A DNA stretch of 64,000 bases from Calliphora vicina (Eukaryota > Arthropoda > Insecta > Diptera > Calliphoridae), in the NCBI RefSeq assembly GCF_958450345.1, contig NC_088780.1, positions 169,738,726-169,802,725 on the forward strand, written 5' to 3'. Shown here in pieces: positions 1-11,456 of the stretch. Both the position numbers and the translations under genes were made by a program. The stretch's first letter is position 1, and every line of letters starts with the position of its first letter. The notes under the pieces were generated by a model, which saw only the letters and a list, made by a program, of their open reading frames with translations, ran no database searches and was not told where the DNA came from.

Positions 1-381
1 GCATTTATTATTATTTTATTTTCTTCTTTTTAGAACTCCTTGAATATTTCGAAATTAAATTCGAATTTTCGACCATATTTTAGAAAATGCCTAAAAATTC
101 ATGAACATTTTGAATTTTATTTCCAAAAGATCGAAATTGGAGAATTTAAGAAATCCCCATGAGTTAGAGATAAATTAATTTTTTTAGCATAATATTGCAT
201 TGTCATCATGATCTACAGTTTAAAGATTTTTTGAACATAACTTCGAATTTTCGAATTTGGTTTTGAATTCAATTGTATGCATGAATGTCAAATTTCAGTC
301 TATTCGGGCTACGAAAATAGATTAAAAATTCAGTTAGAAGTTTTGAGCTGAACTAACAAGCAAACCAACAGACTAACAATA
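1..381. other. AT-rich sequence, no gene seen
   Basis: This stretch holds several short TTCGAA/GAATTTTCGAA-like words and no open frame of note. I see no splice-flanked exon and no element ends. It may be the body of the repeat whose tail follows at 382, but I cannot show that. Confidence 0.5.
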
Positions 382-481
382 GCATTCCCACGACAGCCGG
401 TTCTATGCACCGGAATGACCCGAGTTCACTCGGCCAAGGGCTGTCAACTCAGCAATCACTGCTACTACCACAACAACAACT
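382..481 (+). repeat. Dispersed repeat end with (CAA)n tail, copy 1
   Basis: The block starts GCATTCCCACGA, carries GACCCGAGTTCACTCGGCCA and GTCAACTCAGC, and ends in a CAACAACAAC tail. A diverged copy with the same order of words and the same tail lies at 45908-46063 on the same strand. A fixed 3' body followed by a simple-sequence tail is typical of the 3' ends of non-LTR retrotransposons or SINEs (family knowledge). I see no coding sequence attached, so this would be a 5'-truncated copy. Confidence 0.6.
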
Positions 482-627
482 AACAATAGCAATTTAAATA
501 AAAGCGTTTAAAAATATCTTAACATTCACACATATTTTCCCATTTTGTATTTAAAAATTATTATGTTCCATTTCTAAAAATGTTCAACAACATAAAAATA
601 TAAATGAAAACTCATTGTAGAATTAGC

Positions 628-930
628 AAGGTACAATTATTAGAAAGTATGTTCTCAATTATACATTCCCTATAACGTCAAACAAAAGAAAATTAAAAAA
701 ATATAAAAAGGAAATGCCAAAAAAAATAATTGAATTTAAATTTTTATTACAAAAATTTACTAACAATTGAAGAAAAACTATATTTTTTTTAATAAGTGTG
801 TATAATTTCAGTTAAAACGTAACAAATTTAAAAAATATCGCGGTAACAAATTAAAAAAAGTAAAGTGATTAAATACATAGTTTGACGTTTTAGGGGTGAA
901 CATTGGAAACTCTCTCTAATAATTGTACCT
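628..930. repeat. Short inverted-repeat element (possible MITE)
   Basis: The words AAGGTACAATTATTAGAAAG (628-647) and CTCTCTAATAATTGTACCT (912-930) are inverted copies of each other about 300 bp apart. The left word recurs in variant form at about 8812-8835. No target duplication is clear and there is no coding content. It is either a small MITE or a chance AT-rich inverted repeat. Confidence 0.35.
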
Positions 931-1231
931 GGTAACTGATTGTACCATGTGAAAACTGAAATAATTTAATTCAAGCCTTCTAGATTTATGAAAAATCATA
1001 CTATTTAACAAATTATTTATAAATGTTATTTCCCTGCAGGGCATGTCAATAGTGAAATTGTAGTGATTTAATAGTGGCATTGTCAGTAGTACTACTGTAC
1101 TGTACTGTACCCCAGCTAAAGTAATCTTCTATTGACATTTAATATTAGCTTGTCATTGAAAAGCCACCAGTAAACTATATCACTACTGATTAGGTAGTTG
1201 TTTTCTATACCTATTGACTACACGCATAATA

Positions 1232-1913
1232 AAACAAGTAAGAGAGCTATATTCGGCTGTGCAGAATCTTATATACCCTTCACCAAATTATACTTTAAAA
1301 TAAATTTTTTTAAATTATTTAGGTAAACAAAATTTAGTTTTTTTTTAAATTGTTTTTTAATATTTTTTAAAAAAAGATTTTTTAAAATTTTTTTTTTTTA
1401 TGACAAAAGAAATTTTTTGATGAAAACAAAATTTGGGTTAAAAAATATTTTTCCCGATTTTGACCCATTGTAGGTCTAACTTACTATAGCCTTATCTACA
1501 TCGTTGCAATGGACTTTGAAATATCAATCATTAGATATCCATATTGTCTATATTAATGACTTAGTAATCCAGATATAGATCAAAAATAGGTCAAAAATCG
1601 AGGTTGTCCCGGTTTTTTGCTCATATCTCCGTTATTTATGGACGGATTTTGCTGATTTTAAATAGCAAACTTCTCGAAAGCATGTCTGACAGAATTATTG
1701 AAGATTTGGATCCCGAAGATATCTGGGGTCTTCAGAAAATTGATTTCAACAGACAGACGGACAGACAGACTGGCGGACATGGCTTAATCGACTCCGCTAT
1801 CTATAAGGATCCAGAATATATATACTTTATAGGGTAGGAAATGAAAAATGTAGAAATTACAAACGGAATGACAGACTTATATAAACCCTTCTCACGAAGG
1901 TGAAGGGCATAAA
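1232..1913 (+). repeat. Dispersed repeat DR, copy A
   Basis: Starts AACAAGTAAGAGAGCTAT and ends ACGAAGGTGAAGGGCAT. In between are a poly-T/poly-A tract, the core ATATCCATATTGTCTATATT, and a run of ACAG/ACGG tetranucleotides (ACAGACAGACGGACAGACAG) followed by GACATGGCTTAATCGACTCC. Related copies lie at 13197, 15778, 16965(-), 18448(-), 53927 and in part at 9418(-). The tetranucleotide run resembles that of mini-me-like dipteran dispersed repeats (recalled resemblance only). The short open frame in it at 1604-1837 is also seen in other copies but varies in frame and length, so I do not call a gene. Confidence 0.8.
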
Positions 1914-2729
1914 AAACCAAACTATTGACGCGTTCGTTGACAATGTCACCAGAAATACACTAGAACTGTTGTCTCTAACGTATCTCTACTCACTCTTAAA
2001 GGAAAGTTGTCGACATGTTAACTAGTGCAATTGTCGATAGAAAAAGAGTGTTGATATAAAGACATGTGATTTTTGGCTGAATACAGGGTGCAACATTTTC
2101 CTGTTTGAAATATTATAAAAAAGATTTTTGAAAAAAAAAACAGGAGTTAGGTGCGTTCAATATCAAGGTAACGATATATATTTTAATCCCTTAAACTTTA
2201 TAAGATTTTTCTCAATAGTTCCTGATATTGAGATATCTCGTGAAGTAAGCCAGAAGTGAGAAAGTAGGCATGGCGTGATATAATTTTGGCTGGTCCTTGC
2301 TAAAATCTCTGTTTAATTATAATAGGAAATAGTTTAACCTTTAACACAAATTGTTAAGCTCTACATTTTTCAAATGTGTTAAACTGTTTTTTATTACCAT
2401 TATGAAAATATGATTAATTATTTTATTTACACATATGTATATATTTTACATATGCTTGTATAATAGATTTAATTAACAAAATAAATTATTTTGCATTAAC
2501 TTAAATTAGTGACTTTAAAACATTACAATTAAATAAATTTATTTACAATAAAAAATGTGAAAGCACACAATATATTTTATAAATTTCCATTAATTTAAAT
2601 AAATAAAAAAAAATACATAAAATTTAATGCCAAATTATTGCAAAAACAAAATGATATTTGTATTAAATAACAAATAAATTATAATTTTAATTATTAAAAA
2701 TGTAATTTAAAGAAAAATGAAACGTGACT
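1914..2729. other. AT-rich sequence, nothing recognised
   Basis: No open frame, element end or splice-flanked block is evident here. The segment 2400-2720 is extremely AT-rich. Confidence 0.5.
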
Positions 2730-3406
2730 GGAAAAAATCATTTATTTAAAATCGTTTAATATTAAAACAAAAACAATTATTTACGACAACGACAAGAAAA
2801 TAAAAATGTTTTTATAAAACAAGAAGAAAAAAAAAACATTAATAAAATAATTTCTTCCTAACCAAATTTAACAAAAAACTTTGGTGTCAGAAAAAAGGCA
2901 AATTTTGTGAAGAAAAAAAGTTAAGTGATTAAACAACAACAACAAAAAAATCTACAAAAAAGAAGTCTACTAAAAAATAATACCAAAAGTACAAACATTA
3001 AAATATTATACAAAAAAAAAACAAAAAAAGAATGAAAAATGTTTCTTAAAAGATGTTAAATATTTAAAACATGCCACCACATCTACAAGTACAATTAATG
3101 TGGCCAAAATTAAACAAACTCACACTTTTACACTTTTACAGTCTGCAACAGCGATGAAAAGTTTGAAACATTTCAAAAACCCATAAATAAATAGAAAGTG
3201 AGAAGTGTAAAGTGTAAAGAAAAACATACACAAAAAAAACATTCATTCATTTTACAATTTGGGGGATAAAATTGTCCCAAAAGGAAATAATTCTATACAA
3301 ACAACAATAAGAATAACAAAAACAACAACATACTCGTATTATGAAATGAATGAACGAATAAATGAGTGAATGAATGTGAAACAGGATTATTTACTCTACA
3401 GTAAGT
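2730..3406 (+). other. Putative non-coding 5' UTR exon with splice donor
   Basis: The block is dense in AAC/CAA and AAAC words, which is the composition usual for long fly 5' UTRs, and it ends ...TTACTCTACA followed at once by GTAAGT (3401-3406), a consensus 5' splice site. No long frame is open, which fits an untranslated leader. I cannot see a clear TATA box or initiator, so the left border is a guess. If real, the next exon on this strand could be 43618 or 46499, giving a first intron of about 40 kb. The alternative is plain AT-rich sequence with a chance donor. Confidence 0.35.
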
Positions 3407-3660
3407 ACAATCAAAAGATCTGTAATCAGTCAATTAAATCAATTATAGACTTTTGATTTCTTTAATAAGTTTTATGTTCCTAAATAAAAATACATACTTA
3501 GACTTATTAGTAAATTAATGATGTTGTTTTGTTTGTAGACAGATAAAAAAGAACACCTAATGAAAAGCTAAAGATTTTTGGAAGAAATTTAAATAAATAT
3601 TTATGTCTGTCACTCTCAACTAAGTAAAGTGTGCCTGTTTCACAATATCGAATGAAAGAT

Positions 3661-3756
3661 TTCGTTCGCATTCTAAGCGAAAGAAAACTGATTTTGGTTT
3701 CCCTAACTTGATATTTATTTGAAAAAATCAGTTTTGCTTCGCTTAGAATGCGAACG
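3661..3756. repeat. Hairpin-forming inverted repeat, 34 bp arms
   Basis: The arm TCGTTCGCATTCTAAGCGAA plus AGAAAACTGATTTT pairs with AAAAATCAGTTTTGCTTCGC plus TTAGAATGCGAACG, leaving a loop of about 27 nt and one small mismatch. It would fold into a long stem if transcribed on either strand. It may be a very short MITE, or a small-RNA hairpin. Nothing in the sequence decides between these. Confidence 0.6.
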
Positions 3757-3789
3757 CAATTAAAAAAATTTTTTTAAGAAATTATTATT

Positions 3790-4650
3790 TCTTGGTTTGA
3801 GTTCCGATTTCAAAAACATTATACATGTAGAATCCTCTCATCCAGCACTACAAAAAACCTCGTCGTAGCTATCAATTATCTATTATAGCTTAGGAGATAT
3901 TCAAATTTGAAAATTAAATTTTCAACATTTTTACCCACCCTACTCCACTTTTTTGATAACAGCGTATACAAATATTTCCCGATTTTCTTCAGTTTTCCTT
4001 TATTGGACTAACAACACATGTATGTGTCAAATGGAAAAAGAATTGTTTAAAAATAATGACTAAGTCCAAAATTATATGCATTTGAATTTAAAAAAGTTTA
4101 AAAAGCAACTTTTCGCTATTTTTTTGGGAAAAAGGTATTTTTTTTTCTAAGAGGATGTATAAGAAATTTGTACTTTCGGAAAGCTAAGTTTTCATAAAAT
4201 ATTTTAAAGGAAAACTAATTTCAAAATTGTAGTTACCGAGGGGACCAGGTCCTTTCAAAAAATATCCATTTTTTATGTAAAATAAAACTTTAGGGCAAAA
4301 ATTCTCAAATCGCATATCCGATATCAAAATATAGTAACCGATTATAGGTGGCTCAATATGTTTCTAATTATTTTGTAAAGGGTCCCGATAACTCCGACCC
4401 TAGTATGGATATTATAGCCAAAAAACTAAAAATTACCAATTTTGGAATTTTTCAACACTTTTTTGGGAATTGCTGATAATAAATTTCAAAATTCGTTTTT
4501 ATTTTTCCATTTTAAATAGAAAAGTCTACATAACTGTGAAATTTCATTAAAATCTATTCATAAATAAAAATTTAATTTCAATTTGAAAAATTTTTATATA
4601 TGCAAAAATTCAATAAAAAACATTTTTTGTCATATTTTTCTATAAAGTAT
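3790..4650 (-). repeat. Dispersed repeat R27, inverted copy
   Basis: Reads, in reverse complement, the same succession of words as 27145-27975: a region near GGAGTAGGGTGGGTAAAAAT, then GAAAATCGGGAAATAT, the (A)CATGTRTTGTT word and the block near AACTGTGAAATTTCA (4535 on the + strand). The two copies are in opposite orientation 23 kb apart and are diverged. The outer sequence near 3800-3845 matches the terminal repeats of the short element at 31544-31884, so this is probably a longer member of that family. No coding sequence is recognised. Confidence 0.65.
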
Positions 4651-4771
4651 TCCATGAATTTTTAATTGTCAAAAGTTATCAATATTTTTGAAAAATAGAC
4701 AAATAGCTTGAACGAAATTATATTATATCGCATCATAACATTTTTAATTCTATATATAAATTTCAAAACAA

Positions 4772-5044
4772 TCAAAAAAAACCTTCTCCTGTAAAATTTG
4801 TGTTTTGTCGCTTACGATAATTTGGCGCTAAGGGCTCGATATGTTCATCTTCTCCCAAGACAACACATACAATAGGCCATTTGAATACGCATCCGCAACA
4901 GTATTTCGTTACCCTAATACAGAAAGGCCCTAACTCATGTTTTTTTTTTGTATGCCCAGATTTTCGTTTATTTCCATAAATGGTCCGATCAAATATCATA
5001 ATTAGCCAAAAAAAATATCGACTTAAAAAAACATGAAAAAACAT
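4772..5044 (-). CDS. Unrecognised 90-codon open frame
   Basis: A 90-codon frame with an N-terminal hydrophobic stretch (roughly residues 1-20) and a cysteine cluster CIRVTKYCCGC near residues 42-52. I do not recognise it. It lies just beyond the diverged repeat R27 on the same strand, so it could be the end of a decayed transposon gene. In DNA this AT-rich, a frame of this length can occur by chance. There is no splice or start context that would support a host gene. Confidence 0.2.
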   Translation of the reverse strand: MFFHVFLSRYFFWLIMIFDRTIYGNKRKSGHTKKKHELGPFCIRVTKYCCGCVFKWPIVCVVLGEDEHIEPLAPNYRKRQNTNFTGEGFF

Positions 5045-5339
5045 TTTATATTAAGGCATCGATATTATGCCGAAATTAGACCATGAATCCGAAATCTTTG
5101 GTTACTAAGTTTTCATCTCTTAAAGTTATGCTTATTTAAAACTAAAAACTTACATACGTTTTTTCATTAATTTGAAATATGTATGTACTAACAATTTCTT
5201 ACATACAGTTTAAATCCAACACAAATTAAAGTCAGTAGATTTGGGACATTTGTATAGCCTATAATTTATTAGGGTAATACTTTTTGGCAGAAATTTTGAT
5301 CGTGGTATACAAAATGAAGGAAAAGACCTTAGCTTTCTT

Positions 5340-5480
5340 TTAAAAAACCTCTAACTCAGAGAGTTCTTAACCGATCTTGTTGAAAAATTGTGTCTAAACT
5401 ATCCAATAGGACTAACCTTGTTGCAAATTTCATCTCGATCGGAAGACATCGGCTTCAAAAGTTGAGTCACTTGAGATGAA
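5340..5480 (+). repeat. Short dispersed repeat shared with 16880-16965
   Basis: The words AGAGAGTTCTT, GAAAAATTGTGTCT and ATCGGAAGACATCG occur in the same order here and at 16880-16965. No function can be assigned. Confidence 0.4.
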
Positions 5481-5860
5481 ACCCCCCCGTTTATATATTT
5501 TTATATTTACTTTATTTTTTGCAATGCAAATTACTTCTACTATTATCTGAATAATTTTTTTCAATCATTTCTTGCTATTTAAGAACCCTTTAAAAAAATA
5601 AAATCTAATAAAAATCAGTAATAAATATTTTTAACATATTTCCGAGAGAGAATTATGACAATTGTTATAATTTTTTTTAATTTTTCATGGATTTTTTTTA
5701 AATTTGAATTAATTCGCATTAAAAAAACATTGTTGTGGTGATCATAATGAAACCACTAACGTGTAGTTAGTGCATAAGCATAATTAGATGCGTTGATCAT
5801 CATATTATGGTTCAACGATTATATTGTAATATTAGGATCAGAACATATTTGTATAAACCA

Positions 5861-6335
5861 CACGCAGAGAAAAAATATAGTTGGCATGGTTACTGTAACC
5901 ATTTCAAGTTTTTTAACTATATTATTGTCACAGTAACTATTTACATGATTGTGGTAAACATAATATGGTTAATTTATGATTCACATGATTGTATCAACCA
6001 TATATATGGTTACAGTAAACAAATATATGTTTATGACAATCATTCATATGATGAAGGACTTATCATATTATGTTGCTCTCGGCTTAAGGCTTATCATAAT
6101 CTGAGAACAACATATTATGATAAAATTATTCATCATAAATATGGTTGCCACAAACATATATTTGTTTACTGTAACCATATATATGGTTGATACAATCATG
6201 TGTATCATAAGTTAACCATATTATGGTTACCACAATCATGTAAATAGTTACTGTGACTATAATATTGTTAAAAATCTTGTAACACTATTTAAATGGTTAC
6301 AGTAACCATGCCCAATTATATTTTTTCTCTGCGTG
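5861..6335. mobile_element. Fold-back MITE family 1, full copy
   Basis: Begins CACGCAGAGAAAAAATATAG and ends with the inverse, TATATTTTTTCTCTGCGTG. The two halves are inverted copies over nearly the whole 475 bp, meeting near the centre around GCTCTCGGCTTAAGGC. The halves are built of short recurring near-palindromes such as GGTTACTGTAACC and GGTTGATACAATCATG. Other copies are at 25597-26049 (full) and 53555-53776 (right half only). There is no transposase, so it is non-autonomous. The apparent 127-codon frame at 5807-6190 is a by-product of this repeat. Confidence 0.85.
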
Positions 6336-8930
6336 CAGAGATTTAAAATAACCCCTATATACAGATATCCCCAAAAGTGAGTAAGCACCACTAATTATTC
6401 GATTTTATTTAAGATAATGAAAATCTATCCATCAATTATAATTGAAAAGTTTCGGTTTGTTGGAGATTGTGCTGAATTTTTTATAATTTTTATTTTTTTT
6501 TTTAAATTTTTGTATTTTTTTTATAAACTGACCTTTACGAAAACAAAAATTAATTATAAATAACTCATCTTGATTATTTTTGTTTATTATTTCTATTCTA
6601 TTTCTCCCAACCACTAAAAAGTTCTCTTATAAATCACTCTCACCATAAAACCAGTTTTAAATGGTAAATTGTATCAATTTGCTACTGAAATTAAAGTGGA
6701 CGAGTTATTTTCGATCTCTGATATAAACAGTATTATTGTCATTATTTTTTCATTAATTCCTTTAAGAATTAATAATCCTTTTTATGTTTCTGTCACTTAT
6801 AGAAAATAGTTTTTATTGTGATAGGCAAATTTATTGCATTCAACTGATGCAGTCTAAATTATCTAATTTTTCATTTTTGTCTGAACAATTTTTGTTAGGT
6901 TAACAAGGATTCAGTTATTTAAATCGTTATTCTTCAATATCAACTGATTTTTGTTGCTGGTATATGAATATTATCGAATCATTCGATTAACAACAAATCA
7001 AACTAAATTTATTTTGTAACTGCGGTAATAACAATATAACTTTAAAAAGAAAACTTATAAAGAAATTCACGAAGTTTCCCGGGAAATAAAAAAAACATTT
7101 GAAAAAAAATTGGTATTAGGAACCCTACTAGCAACTTATACATGTGGGATTGAAAAGAAGTGTAGAATTTTAAATTAATTCTGATTTTGGCAATATTTAA
7201 TTTATTGACAACTATTCATGTAACCAGTCATATCTATATTTTCAAAATAAAAAAATACGTTGTTATTTTCATACAAATGTATTTCAACATTTGTTGTTGG
7301 TGTTATATTTTACACAAACATTCATTAATTTGATAATATCGATATATTTCTATCTCTATAAATAAGATTCTTTTGTTTCTTAAGCTTTGTCAAAAACAAG
7401 ATCATGTTTAAATTTAATATAATATAAAGTAGTCGTTTATATTTTATTATTCTCTGAACTATTTAAAATTCCAATATATAGAAATACATACATACAGCAA
7501 AGACATCTTAAACTAAAAGTGTTTTCTTTAACCAAACAACCAGTCAAGCCAACCAACCAACCAACCAACCAACCGGCAGGCATCATTATAATTTTAAATA
7601 AATATTTATGACCATATTCTTGTTTTTTGTACATTTTCACATGTGAGTGATGGCTGACAAAAAAACACTATTTTAGAAAAAAGGGACAGACCGTTAGACA
7701 CACACCATTTTCTATTTTATTTATTATGCTCCTTCATTTTTACACTTCATGTGTCCACTTACTTATGGTCTTATAAACCATTCATTTCACTTCGTACGAG
7801 CGTATGTCAACTATTACAGTAGAGTGTAATTTATTTGCAAACATGTTAGAAATGTTAATTTAGATTACATAGTTAGGGAGTACTACCACATATTTGGAAG
7901 GGTATTTTTGGTGAAAATAAAATCCTTATACGGACTATCGCTGTCTCAGAATTTAATTTTGACTCTAACTCATCCATTTATGAAAACATTTTCCCGATTT
8001 TGATTAGCAACCTATTCTTTCATATTCGTAAGTCAATTGGGGTCTTCGGAATATTGACAGCGCTATATGGACAATGGGTGAAGTCTATAAATATTGACTG
8101 CCTATATTTAAATACTCGCAGCATGACTTTATTATTTTAATATTACTACATTTACAACTTAAATACGTGGCATTAATTGATGCCATCCTAATATATGTGT
8201 GTATGTATGTTTCCATCACCCCAAGAATTATGCGTATCATGCAGCATTTATTATACTTATCAGCGCTTTGTACTGTGCTTTTCCCCGCTGCCAGTTGATG
8301 ATGAAAATGTGTTACTGTCGCTGACAGATATGTGACATGAACTGTTATAACGGTACATGAAAATTTATCAGATTTTCTTTCCTTTTTTTTTTAATTTTAT
8401 GGAAATGGGTTTTCGTTTCAAGAATACAATTCATTTTATTTCCCACACATTTGCACATGTTCACTGTAGTGATGAATGAATGGAAATAAAGGTTTAAATT
8501 AAATACATTTATTTGTTTAAGGAAAATTGCAAACAAAAAATACATTTTTTTTCACAGGAAATAGTAAGCTGCAATGTTTAATATGTACGTACATATTTTC
8601 AAATATGTGTTTGCTTTTAAGTTGAATAAATATTTGTTAATGAAATTTGAAAAGCCTTTAAAGGGCTTTTTGTTACAGCATAGAATTTTTCAAATCAAAT
8701 AATATGCCTAAATGACAAAACAAAAACTAATTGGTTTCTGAAAAATCAAATTTAAAAAAAAGCAAATCATTTATGGTCACATTTTCTTGTTTTTTATTGT
8801 GGTAGAATAAGCAAGATAGAATTATTAGAAAATACGTTCTCAATTGAGGTAGTTACAGAAAATATACTAATCAAAAATACTTTTCAAATTTCGTTTCAAA
8901 ATATTTCGTTTCAAAATATGTATTATACTA
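6336..8930. other. AT-rich spacer, no gene seen
   Basis: A long stretch without a supported gene. It contains a short (CCAA)n run at about 7549-7575, a few TG/AT-rich microsatellite-like patches (for example near 8190-8210), and a fragment near 8812 that matches the inverted-repeat arm at 628. I found no splice-flanked open block. Confidence 0.5.
7549..7575. repeat. (CCAA)n microsatellite
   Basis: About six copies of CCAA in a row, ending in CCGGCAGG. Confidence 0.8.
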
Positions 8931-8939
8931 TGCTACACT

Positions 8940-8986
8940 AAAAATATGCAGCAGTTTTCATACAGCAATTCTGTTTTATTGGAGTA
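8940..8986 (+). repeat. Single end of a TIR family seen at 48 kb and 59 kb
   Basis: TATGCAGCAGTTTTCATACA followed by GCAATTCTGTTTTATTGGAG resembles the ends at 48010-48051, 48522-48550 and 59240-59297. Only one end is present, and it stops where the family 2 MITE begins at 8987. Confidence 0.45.
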
Positions 8987-9222
8987 CACAGAAAGAACTC
9001 TTCTTAAACCGTTTCAATTCAAATATATGTCACATATTGAACTGGTTTCAATTATTTCATAATTAAATCAAGTATTCATTTGCTCAAAAACAAAATTTCT
9101 GGATATTTTCTATTGAATTATGAGTTTTGAATTTTATTATTTTGGCAATTGAATATACAATTTTCGTTATTGGTTGAATTTCAAATACAAAAATTTTCCA
9201 ATAGATAATTTTTATTATTTAT
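8987..9222 (+). mobile_element. Fold-back MITE family 2, left half only
   Basis: TA precedes CACAGAAAGAAC. The sequence then runs parallel to the left arm of the complete copy at 30438 (AACTGGTTTCAATTATTT, TCGTTATTGGTTGAATTT) and stops near the centre of the palindrome. The right arm is missing. Confidence 0.7.
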
Positions 9223-9324
9223 AATGTACTAGTATACACTGGCAATGCAGTTGATATCTTTACTTAACGATGCTTCAAAGTAGACTTATTTTCTACTGCA
9301 ACCGCTATCAACATTGTTGATAAG

Positions 9325-9405
9325 TAGAACCTTCTATTGATGAACATGTTTATAAACATGATGAATGTTGCAGGCAGTCGTTACAGACCGTTAAATTTAA
9401 ATCGC
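9325..9405 (+). repeat. Dispersed repeat shared with 46275-46350
   Basis: ACATGTTTATAAACATGA, GATGAATGTTGCAGGCA and TCGTTACAGACCGTT recur in the same order at 46275-46350. The first word is a near-perfect palindrome. The parent element is not identified. Confidence 0.55.
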
Positions 9406-9417
9406 TATTGCAAATTC

Positions 9418-9590
9418 GAAACAATATGGATATCTAATGATAGATATTTCAAAGACCGTTGCAACGTCTTATACCACGACATATTAAGTCGGACCTACAA
9501 TGGCTCAAAATCGTGAAAAATATTGTTTGCGATCAAATTTTTTCGCTAATAAATTTAATTTTTAAAAAATTAAAAAAAAAATGTTTGTTT
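9418..9590 (-). repeat. Dispersed repeat DR, fragment G
   Basis: AATATGGATATCTAATGATA, then GTCGGACCTACAATGG and an A/T tract. This is the middle part of DR in reverse orientation, truncated at both ends. Confidence 0.65.
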
Positions 9591-11456
9591 CAAAATTTGT
9601 AATTTAAATGTTAAGAAATTTTCTTAAACAACATGAGAAAATCTGTTTTGGAAATTAAATAATGTATTTTAGTTGATCTATTCACATTATAATTATATAA
9701 ATATGTACTTTAATAAGAATAACTTTCAATATTGTTTTAATATTGCTAAAAGCTTTCAACTCATTAAATTCCTTAGAATTTAAATAATATTAAAAAATCT
9801 TGTTCTAAAAATTCTGTAAATTTTTCCATTGAAAATGTAGCAAAAGTCTTAAGAAATGTTGCTAGAATTTTATTTCGTTTTGAATATTTGTTGTTTTATT
9901 TAACCTGACTAAACATATTTGTAAAGTAAACATTTTAATTTAAAGTAAATAAATGTGTATGTACGTTGTAAAGAAAAGTAAAACAAGTCGAATACTTTGG
10001 CTTATTATTATTACTCGTAAATGCCTTGGAAGAAAACAAATTATAATTTAAAAAAAAAAGAATGAAACTTTTCCATAAAAACATGACAATTGAAAATGTT
10101 CCAAAGTGACTTTTTTCCAAAAAACACAAAAAAAGAAAATGTAAATGTTTTGGCAGTAATAAAAGTTCAAGTCAGCATGTAATTTCCTGTTTTAACCAAA
10201 CGTTTTTTTTCCCCCGCAACACGTTTTAATAAAAGTTAGCTGGAATGAAAAAATTACAGCGATATTCATTTTAATTTACTGAAAAGTTGAGTTAAAAATT
10301 TAATTTTTTGGTATTCAGTTTTAATTTAATTTAGAGCAATTGTCATTAATTGAATTGTTGCGAGTAATTGAAATTTATGTTGATATTGTTTATTTTAATT
10401 ATTTTTTATTGGTTTTTAATGGGTTTTGCTGAAAAATGTTTACTAATCAGCCATTATTACTATTGTTGTGCGTAATTTCGCTGTTAATAAAAATTTATTT
10501 TTTGCTCGTAATTTTAATTGAATAATTTTAAATACTATTTTATTTTGTTCTGTTTGTTTAATTTCAGTATTTAACAGATATTTTAATATATTTTATTTGC
10601 TTAGGAAGTTAAGTTAACAAGTTAAGTAAAAAACTTAAATTAAAAATGTTGTTGGCAACAAAATGTCAAAGCGTGTTTAAATTATAACAAAAAAATTAAA
10701 TAACTGTGTCTTCTTCTTATTATACATTTTAATTCATGGTTTTTATTGTTGTTTCTTTTAACGAAAATATTTTAAAAATTAAATCAATTTACAAACTGGC
10801 TTTTACTTAAATCCAATCGAACACCAAAATATATATAAAAAAAAACAAAACTTGTATATCTTCTTTTAAAAATTCTTGAAAATGTTTATTCATTGTTAAT
10901 ATTATGTGTATATTTAAATATATTCTTTTTGTTTTCTTGACAAATCTAGAATTAAACTACATACTAATTGTGAAAATACATCTATAAAAATTTCTCAATA
11001 TTTCTAGTTCTATGCTCAAATTCTTAGAAGACAATAAGTTATTTTTATTGTTTTATATTTGTTTTTTTACAAAATATGTGCAATGTTAAATTATAAAGAT
11101 CCCAAACTAGCGTATAACAGGTATTTAAAAACATCAGAGAGGAATTCGAGAAGGATCACGACTCTTTAGCACAATGAATGTTGTTATTATAGATTATGTG
11201 ATCGTTACCGTTATAAAGAGTGCAAGCAAAATAAATATTGTAAGGAACAAAAGATTTTATAGATTTATGTTAAGGTTCAATAAACATTTATATAGTCATC
11301 TAGGTGACTGGCATACTTCGTTTTACCCAAAATAGACTTTTTGATTCGATTAATTTTAAGCATCAAAATTTGTTGTTTGATCGGTAGCTGATGACGCAAT
11401 AATATCATTTCAATCATAGATTGAATGAAACACTTTTCGTTATTAATCAATATTAA
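9591..11456. other. AT-rich spacer, nothing recognised
   Basis: Highly AT-rich sequence with no supported exon, RNA gene or element end. The short open frames here show no family features. Confidence 0.5.

Noticed and set aside
5807..6190. 127-codon frame
   Set aside because: It spans the tip of a fold-back MITE and is made of its repeated words. The second full copy at 25597 does not keep it.
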